From an uncultured Armatimonadota bacterium (lineage in GTDB: Bacteria; Armatimonadota; UBA5829; DTJY01): DNA of 9,837 bases. The position numbers and the translations under genes were made by a program. Shown here in pieces: positions 1-6,353 of the stretch (the stretch's first letter is position 1; every line of letters starts with the position of its first letter). The DNA is taken from NCBI GenBank assembly GCA_937875395.1, contig CALNCU010000321.1:1-9837 (forward strand), in the 5' to 3' direction. The notes beneath the pieces are model-generated. The model was not told where the DNA came from and ran no database searches. It worked only from the letters and a program-made list of their open reading frames with translations.

Positions 1-23
1 CTATATTACTGTACATAATATAG
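1..23. repeat. AT-rich inverted repeat at window edge
   Basis: CTATATTA at 1-8 is the exact reverse complement of TAATATAG at 16-23. The 7-base centre contains TGTACA, itself palindromic, so nearly the whole 23 bases form one dyad. It starts at the first base of the window, so the arms may extend further left. It could be an operator, a weak hairpin or part of a mobile-element end; nothing here decides which. Confidence 0.4.
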
Positions 24-76
24 TATATCGCGTGGAAGCTCATCTTGCAATATCCTAATTTTCATGGTAAGCTACC

Positions 77-99
77 AATAAGCTAGCGTTAGCTTTATT
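77..99. repeat. Imperfect hairpin in leftmost intergenic DNA
   Basis: AATAAGCTA (77-85) pairs with TAGCTTTATT (90-99) around a GCGT loop with one bulged base. A smaller dyad, GGTA-AGC-TACC (66-76), lies just before it. There is no clear U-tract after the stem, so it is not a convincing intrinsic terminator. A 10-base palindrome, TTGCATGCAA, follows at 156-165. No gene was found in 1-283 other than the pilin start region. Confidence 0.25.
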
Positions 100-191
100 C
101 TCCCTACGGATTGGCTGGTTAAGGAGCTTAAATTTAGCTAGCTATATAAGTAATTTTGCATGCAACATGAGTATTACCTCCTGTTTAATAA

Positions 192-248
192 GATGCATCA
201 TTTTTGGCAGTATTAGTTGCTTTGCACCAACTGCCTGTTGATGGCATC
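192..248 (+). promoter_or_regulatory. Two-tier stem-loop leader before pseudopilin
   Basis: GATGCATCA (192-200) pairs with TGATGGCATC (239-248), giving nine base pairs with one bulged G. Inside it GGCAGT (206-211) pairs perfectly with ACTGCC (230-235), separated by a T5 / TGT internal loop. The structure ends two bases before a GGAGGT Shine-Dalgarno-like run (250-255). Its position suggests a cis-acting element in the 5' leader of the pilin message, but no known riboswitch family is recognised. It could also be a terminator of an unseen upstream gene, although no U-tract follows it. Confidence 0.4.
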
Positions 249-258
249 CGGAGGTACT

Positions 259-273
259 AAAGGACGATCAGTG
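259..273 (+). promoter_or_regulatory. Ribosome binding site with GTG, out of frame with pilin
   Basis: AAAGGA (259-264) lies six bases before GTG at 271-273, an ideal initiation context, and a second purine run GGAGGT sits at 250-255. Translation from this GTG reads GYYHK and then enters the wrong frame, stopping at TGA 310-312. Removing one A from the A4 run at 286-289 would join it exactly to the pilin leader as GYYHKRHGFTLIELL. This suggests that the GTG is the true or ancestral start. Confidence 0.5.
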
Positions 274-283
274 GGATATTACC

Positions 284-973
284 ATAAAACGGCATGGATT
301 TACATTAATTGAACTTCTAGTAGTTATAGCTATAGTTACTATATTAGCAGCAATGCTATTCCCCGTGTTCGCGAATGCAAGGGAGAAGGCACGGCAAGCA
401 TCGTGCCAAAGCAATTTAAGACAACTTTCAATGGCGGTTATACAATATACAGATGATTATGATGGAAATTTTCCGATAATTCAACCTGGAAGTTATTCTG
501 ATGGAGGATGTTGGACAGTACGCTTAATTCCTTATATTAAATCCACCAAGATCTTTGCTTGTCCAAGCGATACGAATAAACCATATGAAGAGTACAAAGA
601 TTGTCCACCGTATGGGACCTCGCTATTAAGCTATGCATATAACTCGTGGCTTGCCGGATATATGGAGTGGGTTAACAATCCGTATGCAGATCCATCCATT
701 GCCAGCGGTGTATCCTTGGCCAGTATTCCCCAGCCATCTCAGGTTATCATGTTACATGATACAGCACGCGGTGAAATTTATACTACAGTCGCATTTCCAT
801 ATAATTCGTACACATTTTTACCGGGCTGTGACACCCAAACCTACCGCCACACCGGTGGCGATAATTATGTATTTGTCGACGGCCATGTAAGATGGTACCG
901 CATCCCTGATGAAGTAATTGATACATATACAGATCCGAAGAGCGGCATCAGCTTTGATTACCACTGCGATTAA
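284..973 (+). CDS. Type IV pseudopilin, H-x9-DG family, start codon abnormal
   Basis: The protein is a secreted pseudopilin-like protein with a class III signal peptide (KRHGFTLIELL, prepilin peptidase site G|F) and a hydrophobic helix VVIAIVTILAAMLF. This is followed by NAREKARQASCQSNLRQL, typical of the DUF1559 / H-x9-DG group common in Armatimonadota and planctomycetes. Near the C-terminus, RHTGGDNYVFVDGH gives the H-x9-DG motif. From codon 284 the length is 229 residues, normal for the family. No ATG, GTG or TTG occurs in frame before 353. Starting at ATG 353 would remove the whole export and assembly signal, so it is almost certainly wrong. The frame is open from 242, and the only upstream options are ATT 278 and ATA 284. 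The alternative is GTG 271 with a one-base indel in the A4 run at 286-289. No terminator was seen after the stop. Family identity is secure; the start is not. Confidence 0.85.
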   Translation: MKRHGFTLIELLVVIAIVTILAAMLFPVFANAREKARQASCQSNLRQLSMAVIQYTDDYDGNFPIIQPGSYSDGGCWTVRLIPYIKSTKIFACPSDTNKPYEEYKDCPPYGTSLLSYAYNSWLAGYMEWVNNPYADPSIASGVSLASIPQPSQVIMLHDTARGEIYTTVAFPYNSYTFLPGCDTQTYRHTGGDNYVFVDGHVRWYRIPDEVIDTYTDPKSGISFDYHCD

Positions 974-1017
974 TAGTTGCCATCCCTAACCAATAGACTC
1001 CACACCGATTTACTTAT

Positions 1018-1257
1018 CTATAGCGAATCCTTAAAGGCCAATATAGGAGTCTTCCCGTGGCGGTAATTCCCCAAGTAAGCTTGCTCCTCATTATACTCCA
1101 TAATCCACAGACCGTCATTCCCCTGCAGCTGCTCAATGATTATTGGGTAGACCTTCTTACTAAATGCTGTGGAATAGAACTCATCCTGCAGCGTCTTATG
1201 GAACCGCTCGCAGATGCCGTTAGTTTATATATCCTCTATCGCAAGTGCACTTGCCAT
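1018..1257 (-). mobile_element. Decayed IS481-like transposase C-terminus
   Basis: Reading the minus strand from 1224 to the TAG at 1018-1020 gives TNGICERFHKTLQDEF and then about 52 more residues, including MEYNEEQAYLG and RHGKTPI. This is the end of the DDE integrase-core domain, holding the catalytic Glu region, of IS481-like transposases. Just upstream in the same frame, MASALAIEDI (1257-1228) matches the segment that normally precedes TNGICERF by about a dozen residues. Here a TAA (1225-1227) replaces that stretch, implying a small internal deletion. Further upstream the frame decays (a Cys-rich scrap and another stop near 1280). The DNA-binding and most of the catalytic domain are absent, so it is inactive. 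No terminal inverted repeats were identified. The family label is from memory of the motif. Confidence 0.8.
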
Positions 1258-1314
1258 GTTATAAGTGCCAGATTAAATATTATCTATTTCAGAACATCTG
1301 CATGATACTATCCC

Positions 1315-1383
1315 CTAATGCAAGATGATGCCCCGGCCTATCAGCGGATCATAGTAGCGTACCCCCAGAAGATCAAGCCCTGT
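1315..1383 (-). pseudogene. Orphan Rhs core fragment after immunity gene
   Basis: The minus strand encodes TGLDLLGVRYYDPLIGR, identical to residues 1169-1185 of the full Rhs protein, and then diverges (GIILH) to a TAG at 1315-1317. It begins one codon after the immunity gene stop (TAG AAT ACA) and is in the same frame as it. In intact Rhs cores the next residues would be FITPDP and a toxin tip; these are missing. It is best read as the residue of a displaced core and toxin tip left by cassette exchange, now cut short next to the insertion-sequence remnant. It has no start signal of its own and is not expected to make a product. Confidence 0.8.
1333..1383 (-). repeat. 51-bp direct repeat, copy A (displaced core)
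   Basis: These 51 bases match 2733-2783 with one mismatch (A at 1351, G at 2751). The spacing is exactly 1400 bp and the orientation is direct. Similarity ends abruptly at both edges: CCCC against AACC on the left, and ATTCTAG against GGAATCA on the right. The near identity suggests recent duplication or gene conversion and gives a substrate for homologous recombination. Confidence 0.9.
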
Positions 1384-1386
1384 ATT

Positions 1387-2115
1387 CTAGTATATGCCGA
1401 GCGGCTCTCCTATTTCTTTTGCCCGTTTCTCCGGTAAGTAATATAATAGCCGACCGGGCATTGCCCCTTCGGAGGTACCCATTGTGCTCATGCTCTGAAG
1501 TCTTGCTCCTGTGAGTTTGTGCTTTTTGATGAAAGAAGCTACTCTTGCTGTTACAAATATATACTTTGGATAGGGCCATACTATGAAGAAATCGCTGCCG
1601 TCCCAGTTCTTTTCATCTACCAGAAGCGATGCATTTGTTATTCCATTATATAGTTTCATACCGCAGGCTTGGCAGCTTCTCTTTAGTCTCACACCAGATT
1701 CCTCCGGGGCAACACCGCCCCAGCCCGTAATTAGCAGTTCCCAGAAGTTGGGTATCTCTACTGCCGCCGCGTCTGCTGCCTTTACGCCCGGATTTGAATC
1801 GCAAGGATCGGGCTTCTTTGCCTTTATCTTCATCCTTGCCGATTTCACCGGCTTTACATCAAATCCGGTAAAACCTTCTTCCTTAAATAGTGTAAGGACC
1901 CTGTCCTGTATCAGGCATTCATGATACCAAGTCCATACAAAATCAGTAATCCTTGTGGATGTCAGCAGAACGTTCAGGTCTGTAGCGCGCCTGCCTCCGC
2001 TGTTATGAGTTCTTGTCACCGGACACTTTACACCCTCAAGATGAACATTTTCATCCCATTCCGCCATTCCCCGCAAGGTGTCAGGATGAGTGAGACTCCA
2101 GAATTTATTAGCCAT
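1387..2115 (-). CDS. SitI6-like double-CXXCG immunity protein
   Basis: This 242-residue protein resembles the double-CXXCG family (TIGR02264, SitI6 immunity proteins of Myxococcus). The best stretch is CQACGMKLYN (148-157) followed by WDGSDFFIV, YIFVTARV and KKHKLTGARL, the family's C-terminal pattern. The first CXXCG site is degenerate: CPVTR at 31-35 lacks the second Cys, so a metal site built from both motifs is doubtful. The likely role is to neutralise the toxin tip of the preceding Rhs gene in the cytoplasm; no signal peptide is seen. The start chosen is ATG 2115-2113: it lies 5 bp after the Rhs stop, with a GAGGT Shine-Dalgarno overlapping that stop, implying translational coupling. 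A longer frame to 2214 overlaps the Rhs toxin and has no such support. No terminator follows; the orphan core fragment abuts its stop. Family call is from memory and moderately sure. Confidence 0.75.
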   Translation of the reverse strand: MANKFWSLTHPDTLRGMAEWDENVHLEGVKCPVTRTHNSGGRRATDLNVLLTSTRITDFVWTWYHECLIQDRVLTLFKEEGFTGFDVKPVKSARMKIKAKKPDPCDSNPGVKAADAAAVEIPNFWELLITGWGGVAPEESGVRLKRSCQACGMKLYNGITNASLLVDEKNWDGSDFFIVWPYPKYIFVTARVASFIKKHKLTGARLQSMSTMGTSEGAMPGRLLYYLPEKRAKEIGEPLGIY

Positions 2116-2120
2116 TGTAT

Positions 2121-2642
2121 TTACCTCAATCCAAAATCTTTCATCATTGTATTCAACTGATGCACAATCTGCCGTCCGGATGCATTTGAAACATCTTTTT
2201 TGAACTGCCTCCAAACTTTATTCCAGTTTCCGCCCGTATTGGTATGGATTCCCGGTTTTTGGGTATGAATGCTCTTTGGCAAAGGTATTTTCCATTCCTC
2301 TATATTCAAGCCCTTTCCTTCAAAGAAATCCTTATGCTGTTTAGGCAATAGATGATGCTGGTGGATTTCCTCACCTGTCTGTTCTGCCTTCTTTAGTCCT
2401 TCTGCTACCTTCTCACTTACCTTGATTGCCTTTGGAGCTACTTTTGATGCTTCTTTGCCGGCTTCTATGCCCGTCTTAGTAAGCTTGGCAGCCAACCTGA
2501 CATCACCGGCGGCCGGGATTCCCGGCAGTATAAGTCCTGCCAGGTCTCCTACTAGCCATAGCCCATTTGCAACAGTGGGTTTCTGCCGGAACTCATTGAT
2601 ATCCAGGGCTGTCCCGGCTATATCTACCGCCGTCTCAACCCA
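2121..2642 (-). other. Rhs toxin tip (variable C-terminal domain)
   Basis: This stretch codes for the 173 residues after DPTGR, the usual break between the conserved Rhs core and the strain-variable toxin. The first 55 residues are hydrophobic with Gly and Pro and may help entry. Residues about 56-90 of the tip are Lys/Glu/Ala-rich. The final 80 carry the HHLLP motif and two further His, expected to bind metal and act on nucleic acid if the HNH-like assignment is right. The pairing with the downstream double-CXXCG gene supports the SitA6-like reading independently of the motif. Confidence 0.65.
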
Positions 2643-5600
2643 TCTGCCTGTGGGATCAATATTCGTTACCGGGTTGTTCCCGGCATAGGCATACCAGTTC
2701 AGGCCGTCCCGGGATGGGTCGGGAGTGATGAACCGGCCTATCAGCGGATCGTAGTAGCGTACCCCCAGAAGATCAAGCCCTGTGGAATCATCTGTGTAGT
2801 AGCCGCTCTTGCCCACAAACCGGAACGGGTTCACAGGCGCCGTAGTATCGCCGCTTCTAAGACGCCCCATCTCTTCGCCGTATGCACTGTAGGCATACTC
2901 GTCCGCTGTTCTTTGCAGGCTGTCCGTAAGCTGCCTGGTAGACCCCAGGGCATCCCCGTGATAGTAGTATGTTTGCCATATGCCGGATTCATTCCTGCTT
3001 TCGCAAATTCCGGGAGTATACCAGGCTGTTATTGTGTTTGCAGAATCTGTTTCGGCTATTAGGGTATCACCGTCATAGACGTAATGCGCCTCTCCTGCGC
3101 TGTCCGTCTTACTTACCCTATGCCTGAGCGGATCATAGAGAAAGCTTGTACTCTGGTATGGCACAACATCCGTACGCAGAGCACCCAGCATGTTATCTAT
3201 GGGATCATAGACATATATCCAGTTGCCGCCTGTGATGCGTCCTATTTGGCGGCCCAGGTTGTCATAGGTGAACGTACAACTTGCTGCGCCGGAGATGCCG
3301 GTGAGCAGGTTATTGCCTTCGTATACGCTGTTGTAGGTCTTTGTGCCAAGCGAGTTGGTAAGCAATTTCAGTGTCCGGTTTCCGGCTTCGTCATACTGAT
3401 AGTTGTATGTGTATCTAGAACTCCGTGCTTCCGATTTTAACTGATAGGATTTATCATAGGTATAGGAAACGATATCACCGTTTGCCTCAGTCATGCTTAT
3501 GCGGTTTCCAACATTATCGTAAGCGTACTGAAAGCATGAGATTATGCTGCCATCACTGCGATAGTTCCCCAGATTGTTTATCCAAAGCCTCTTTTTGCCG
3601 GTAGAATCGTAGCCGAATGCTGCATATGGAGATGCTCCTGAAGGACTCAGGGTATTGTATGTTATGCGGGAGAGAAGTCCGCCGTAGGCATCATAATCGT
3701 ACTGGGCCTTTCCGCCGTATGGACTGGTAACATAGCGCAAATCTCCACCCGGCGCATATTCGTAAACATAGGAACCCAGGACGGTTTCCGGGGCTATACT
3801 GTTTCCCTGATGCACCTTGACAGTTTTAGTATTTGTTGGAGGAGTGGAATAGCTGTACTCCACGGTCTTATTTGTATAGCTCTGATAGAACGACTTCATG
3901 CGGTGTGCAGAGTCATATGTGTAATCTACACGTCCGCTCACCCCGTATATTCCTGAGATAAGGCCGTCAGCGGTGTATGAGTTATCTACAAATACGGTAC
4001 TGTTGGCGCTCTTCGTTAGTGGTCTCTCCAGATCATCATATGTGAAATCGAGGGTTCTGTATGCTACCGGAGAAGTGCCCTCCATCTGTTGCAGAATATT
4101 TCCAGCCGGATCATAAGAGTATCTTATCCACTCCGGTTTTGTGCCCGGCAGAGATTCCTGTTTGAGATGGTTTCTTTCATCATACAGGTAGCTTATCTGT
4201 TTGCTGCTACCTCCTCTTTGCCATCTGGTCCATTTTAGCAGTCCCAACTCGTCGTAGCAGTGACATGTGCTTATTGCGACATTCACACTGGAGCCTACAT
4301 CCGCGGTGCCGGTTTGCCGTTTAACGTTCCCCAGGCTGTCATACTCAAACCAGACCGTGTTTCCATTCTCGTCGCAACTGCTGACCGTATTCCCATTGGC
4401 ATCATAGTTTATTGCAACTGTGGTGCCGTCCGGATTGGTAGTGCGGATAAGCCTCCCTGCGCCGTCATAGATATGGCTGGATACCAATTCGGCATCCGTG
4501 CTTCTCCTGGGTGCGGTCGTAATACCCGGGCGCCCAAGAGCATCAAAATTCCCCGATTCTGAAAACACGCCCGTATTGATATTCGTGGTACGGGTTACGT
4601 AGGCATGATACGTATTGTCATAGTCATACTGTGTCTGGTTGTTATACGGATCGGTCACACTGGTGAGACAGCCGTAGGAATCATATGCATATGAGGTAAG
4701 CAGATTCAGCCTGTTTGGATCAATACGGGTAGATGTTCTATCGCAATAGCTGTTATATTGGTGGGTAGTCTGATGTCCGGCTGGGTCTGTCTCACTTGTA
4801 AGGCAGTTTTTTGCATCATAAGCGAAAGACGTCACACCGTTAACCGGATTTGTTATCCTCCAAAGGTTTTGGCGGTTATCAGTAATAGATGCAGATGGAG
4901 AATACCACCTATAGCTGCTGGTATTTCCGTTTTCGTTAGTGTAGCTTTGTATAGTGCCATCATATTTATAAAATGTACTCCACCTACTAGTGCCCCGGTT
5001 CCACATGTAACGGACATAAGGGCAGCCAGGATAGGCATTTGTAACATTGGAATCATAGCTTGACTGATTGCTGTCGCTGCTTGATTCCGAGCCTATAACA
5101 TAGTGGATCATAGGTCCAAAATAATCATCGTTGTAGGCATAACTCGTATTTTCCTTGGCATAATATAAATATATCTGCCTATGCCGGTTGGGATAGCTGC
5201 TGTTATACAACCTATCCTTTACTATGCATTGATCATGCGATACTCCCCCAATACTTGCGGTTGCATATTCAGCAGTCATGCCGGTTGCAGCAGGGCTTGA
5301 TGAATTCTGTCCTTCGTCTGCATTTGGGCCTGCTACCTGAAGCAATCTGTAGCTATAGTATTGTCTGTCATCATAAGTATATGTCCAGGTAAGAGCCCTC
5401 CCGCTGTTGTTATTATCCGGGATAGTGATTGTCTTAATTCTAAAGCCGGCAGCAGATCCAGGCGGCATAAACCGTTGCTCATACGTAAACTCTATGTAAT
5501 GCTGAGGGCTACCTGGAAATGTGATTTTCTTGAGGAGCTTATTATTCTGGTATGTACTGTACGGATAGTACTCCAGGGAGTAAGTGCCTCCGCATGGATC

Positions 5601-6287
5601 GGTTATGGATGTCAGATAATAATATGTGCTATCCCACGTAAGATTTAACGTTCTGTTGGTACAATCCGTTATGGAAGATACAAGGTAATGATTATCCGAA
5701 CCATCCTGGTAGTAACTGATGGAGGTCGTATTATTATGCGTGTCTTGGATACTGGTAAGGTACATACGCGATGTCATATACTTGGGCGCAAAATTATACT
5801 TTAATTGATCCTTTATCGTAACACATGCGGAAGTATTGGCAACAAACGATGTAAGATCATCAGGATTTCCGGGTGAGCGGTCTTTTGATGCATTTTCCCA
5901 GCGCCGTACAAAGCTAGGGGTACACCATCTCCAATCGTTCATGTTAGGAATCTGTAGAATATAACTTTCGTAGCTATGCCTCCAGCCCAAAGCCGCTTCG
6001 CCCAGCTGAGCCGAACCTGTTCCACTGCTGAAGTGCAATCGAAAATCTACAGGCATTCTGCCCCGTGTCTCCCACCCTGTAATGGGAATATCTGTTTCCA
6101 ATGTGCCTGTAGCCGTGTTTAGCACAGAATAAGGACCTGCCGGTACTGCTATCTGGTGCTCGTATTGTGCAATATTGCCGGGTAGAGGTTCTGTGCTCTG
6201 TGCAAAGATTGCAACCGGCAGTATAAGGCATATAGCCAGTGCGGCAGCAAGTACTAATCTCTTTTGTATTCCAGGTAGCTGGTTCAT
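2121..6287 (-). CDS. Rhs/YD-repeat polymorphic toxin with SitA6-like C-terminal tip
   Basis: The 1388-residue protein has a Sec signal peptide at 1-30 (AAALAICLILPVAIFAQ). An N-terminal domain of about 430 residues follows, and then YD repeats from about 450 to 1100 (for example YDAKNCLTSETDPAG, YDGAGRLIRTTNPDG). The Rhs-associated core (about 1105-1215) includes YYYHGDALGSTRQL, GLDLLGVRYYDPLIGRF and NNPVTNIDPTGR. By analogy with known Rhs proteins the repeats form a hollow shell that encloses the toxin, and cleavage follows the DPxG motif. The tip, residues 1216-1388, has a hydrophobic/Gly-rich lead-in, a Lys/Glu-rich linker and then HQHHLLPKQHKDFF (His 1311 and 1312), SIHTQKPGIH (His 1341 and 1348) and GGNWNKVW. 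This resembles SitA6/TIGR02269 toxins and more broadly HHH-type HNH/Endo VII nucleases. Activity is inferred. It starts at ATG with GAGG 10 bases upstream, is 66 bp after the beta-helix gene and 5 bp before its immunity gene. No type VI secretion parts are visible. Confidence 0.9.
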   Translation of the reverse strand: MNQLPGIQKRLVLAAALAICLILPVAIFAQSTEPLPGNIAQYEHQIAVPAGPYSVLNTATGTLETDIPITGWETRGRMPVDFRLHFSSGTGSAQLGEAALGWRHSYESYILQIPNMNDWRWCTPSFVRRWENASKDRSPGNPDDLTSFVANTSACVTIKDQLKYNFAPKYMTSRMYLTSIQDTHNNTTSISYYQDGSDNHYLVSSITDCTNRTLNLTWDSTYYYLTSITDPCGGTYSLEYYPYSTYQNNKLLKKITFPGSPQHYIEFTYEQRFMPPGSAAGFRIKTITIPDNNNSGRALTWTYTYDDRQYYSYRLLQVAGPNADEGQNSSSPAATGMTAEYATASIGGVSHDQCIVKDRLYNSSYPNRHRQIYLYYAKENTSYAYNDDYFGPMIHYVIGSESSSDSNQSSYDSNVTNAYPGCPYVRYMWNRGTSRWSTFYKYDGTIQSYTNENGNTSSYRWYSPSASITDNRQNLWRITNPVNGVTSFAYDAKNCLTSETDPAGHQTTHQYNSYCDRTSTRIDPNRLNLLTSYAYDSYGCLTSVTDPYNNQTQYDYDNTYHAYVTRTTNINTGVFSESGNFDALGRPGITTAPRRSTDAELVSSHIYDGAGRLIRTTNPDGTTVAINYDANGNTVSSCDENGNTVWFEYDSLGNVKRQTGTADVGSSVNVAISTCHCYDELGLLKWTRWQRGGSSKQISYLYDERNHLKQESLPGTKPEWIRYSYDPAGNILQQMEGTSPVAYRTLDFTYDDLERPLTKSANSTVFVDNSYTADGLISGIYGVSGRVDYTYDSAHRMKSFYQSYTNKTVEYSYSTPPTNTKTVKVHQGNSIAPETVLGSYVYEYAPGGDLRYVTSPYGGKAQYDYDAYGGLLSRITYNTLSPSGASPYAAFGYDSTGKKRLWINNLGNYRSDGSIISCFQYAYDNVGNRISMTEANGDIVSYTYDKSYQLKSEARSSRYTYNYQYDEAGNRTLKLLTNSLGTKTYNSVYEGNNLLTGISGAASCTFTYDNLGRQIGRITGGNWIYVYDPIDNMLGALRTDVVPYQSTSFLYDPLRHRVSKTDSAGEAHYVYDGDTLIAETDSANTITAWYTPGICESRNESGIWQTYYYHGDALGSTRQLTDSLQRTADEYAYSAYGEEMGRLRSGDTTAPVNPFRFVGKSGYYTDDSTGLDLLGVRYYDPLIGRFITPDPSRDGLNWYAYAGNNPVTNIDPTGRWVETAVDIAGTALDINEFRQKPTVANGLWLVGDLAGLILPGIPAAGDVRLAAKLTKTGIEAGKEASKVAPKAIKVSEKVAEGLKKAEQTGEEIHQHHLLPKQHKDFFEGKGLNIEEWKIPLPKSIHTQKPGIHTNTGGNWNKVWRQFKKDVSNASGRQIVHQLNTMMKDFGLR
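2733..2783 (-). repeat. 51-bp direct repeat, copy B (inside Rhs core)
   Basis: This copy codes for Rhs residues 1169-1185 (TGLDLLGVRYYDPLIGR), about 30 residues before the DPTGR boundary. Recombination with copy A at 1333-1383 would delete a 1400-bp unit holding the toxin tip and the immunity gene and would fuse the Rhs gene to the orphan fragment. Confidence 0.9.
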
Positions 6288-6353
6288 TACTTGTTATCCT
6301 CTCTATGCAATTTCCTGTTTTATAAGTTTTCTATCTTGAGATCATGCAATTGT

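Noticed and set aside
45..73. Promoter for the pilin (TTGCAA, 17-base gap, TAAGCT)
   Set aside because: The -10 element matches only three of six positions, and similar weak matches occur elsewhere in this AT-rich DNA.
192..248. Integron attC site, suggested by the long imperfect palindrome with a bulged G
   Set aside because: The conserved core ends (RYYYAAC / GTTRRRY) are missing, and no integrase or gene cassette structure is present.
353..973. Pseudopilin beginning at ATG 353
   Set aside because: This start removes the whole class III signal peptide (GFTLIELL) that is intact just upstream in the same frame, so it is very unlikely to be the true start.
1057..1305. Plus-strand 82-residue ORF
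   Set aside because: It is the antisense shadow of the IS481-like transposase remnant on the minus strand.
2116..2214. N-terminal extension of the immunity gene to 2214
   Set aside because: It overlaps the Rhs toxin tip in another frame, its residues do not resemble the family, and ATG 2115 has a well-placed GAGGT and the usual tight spacing.
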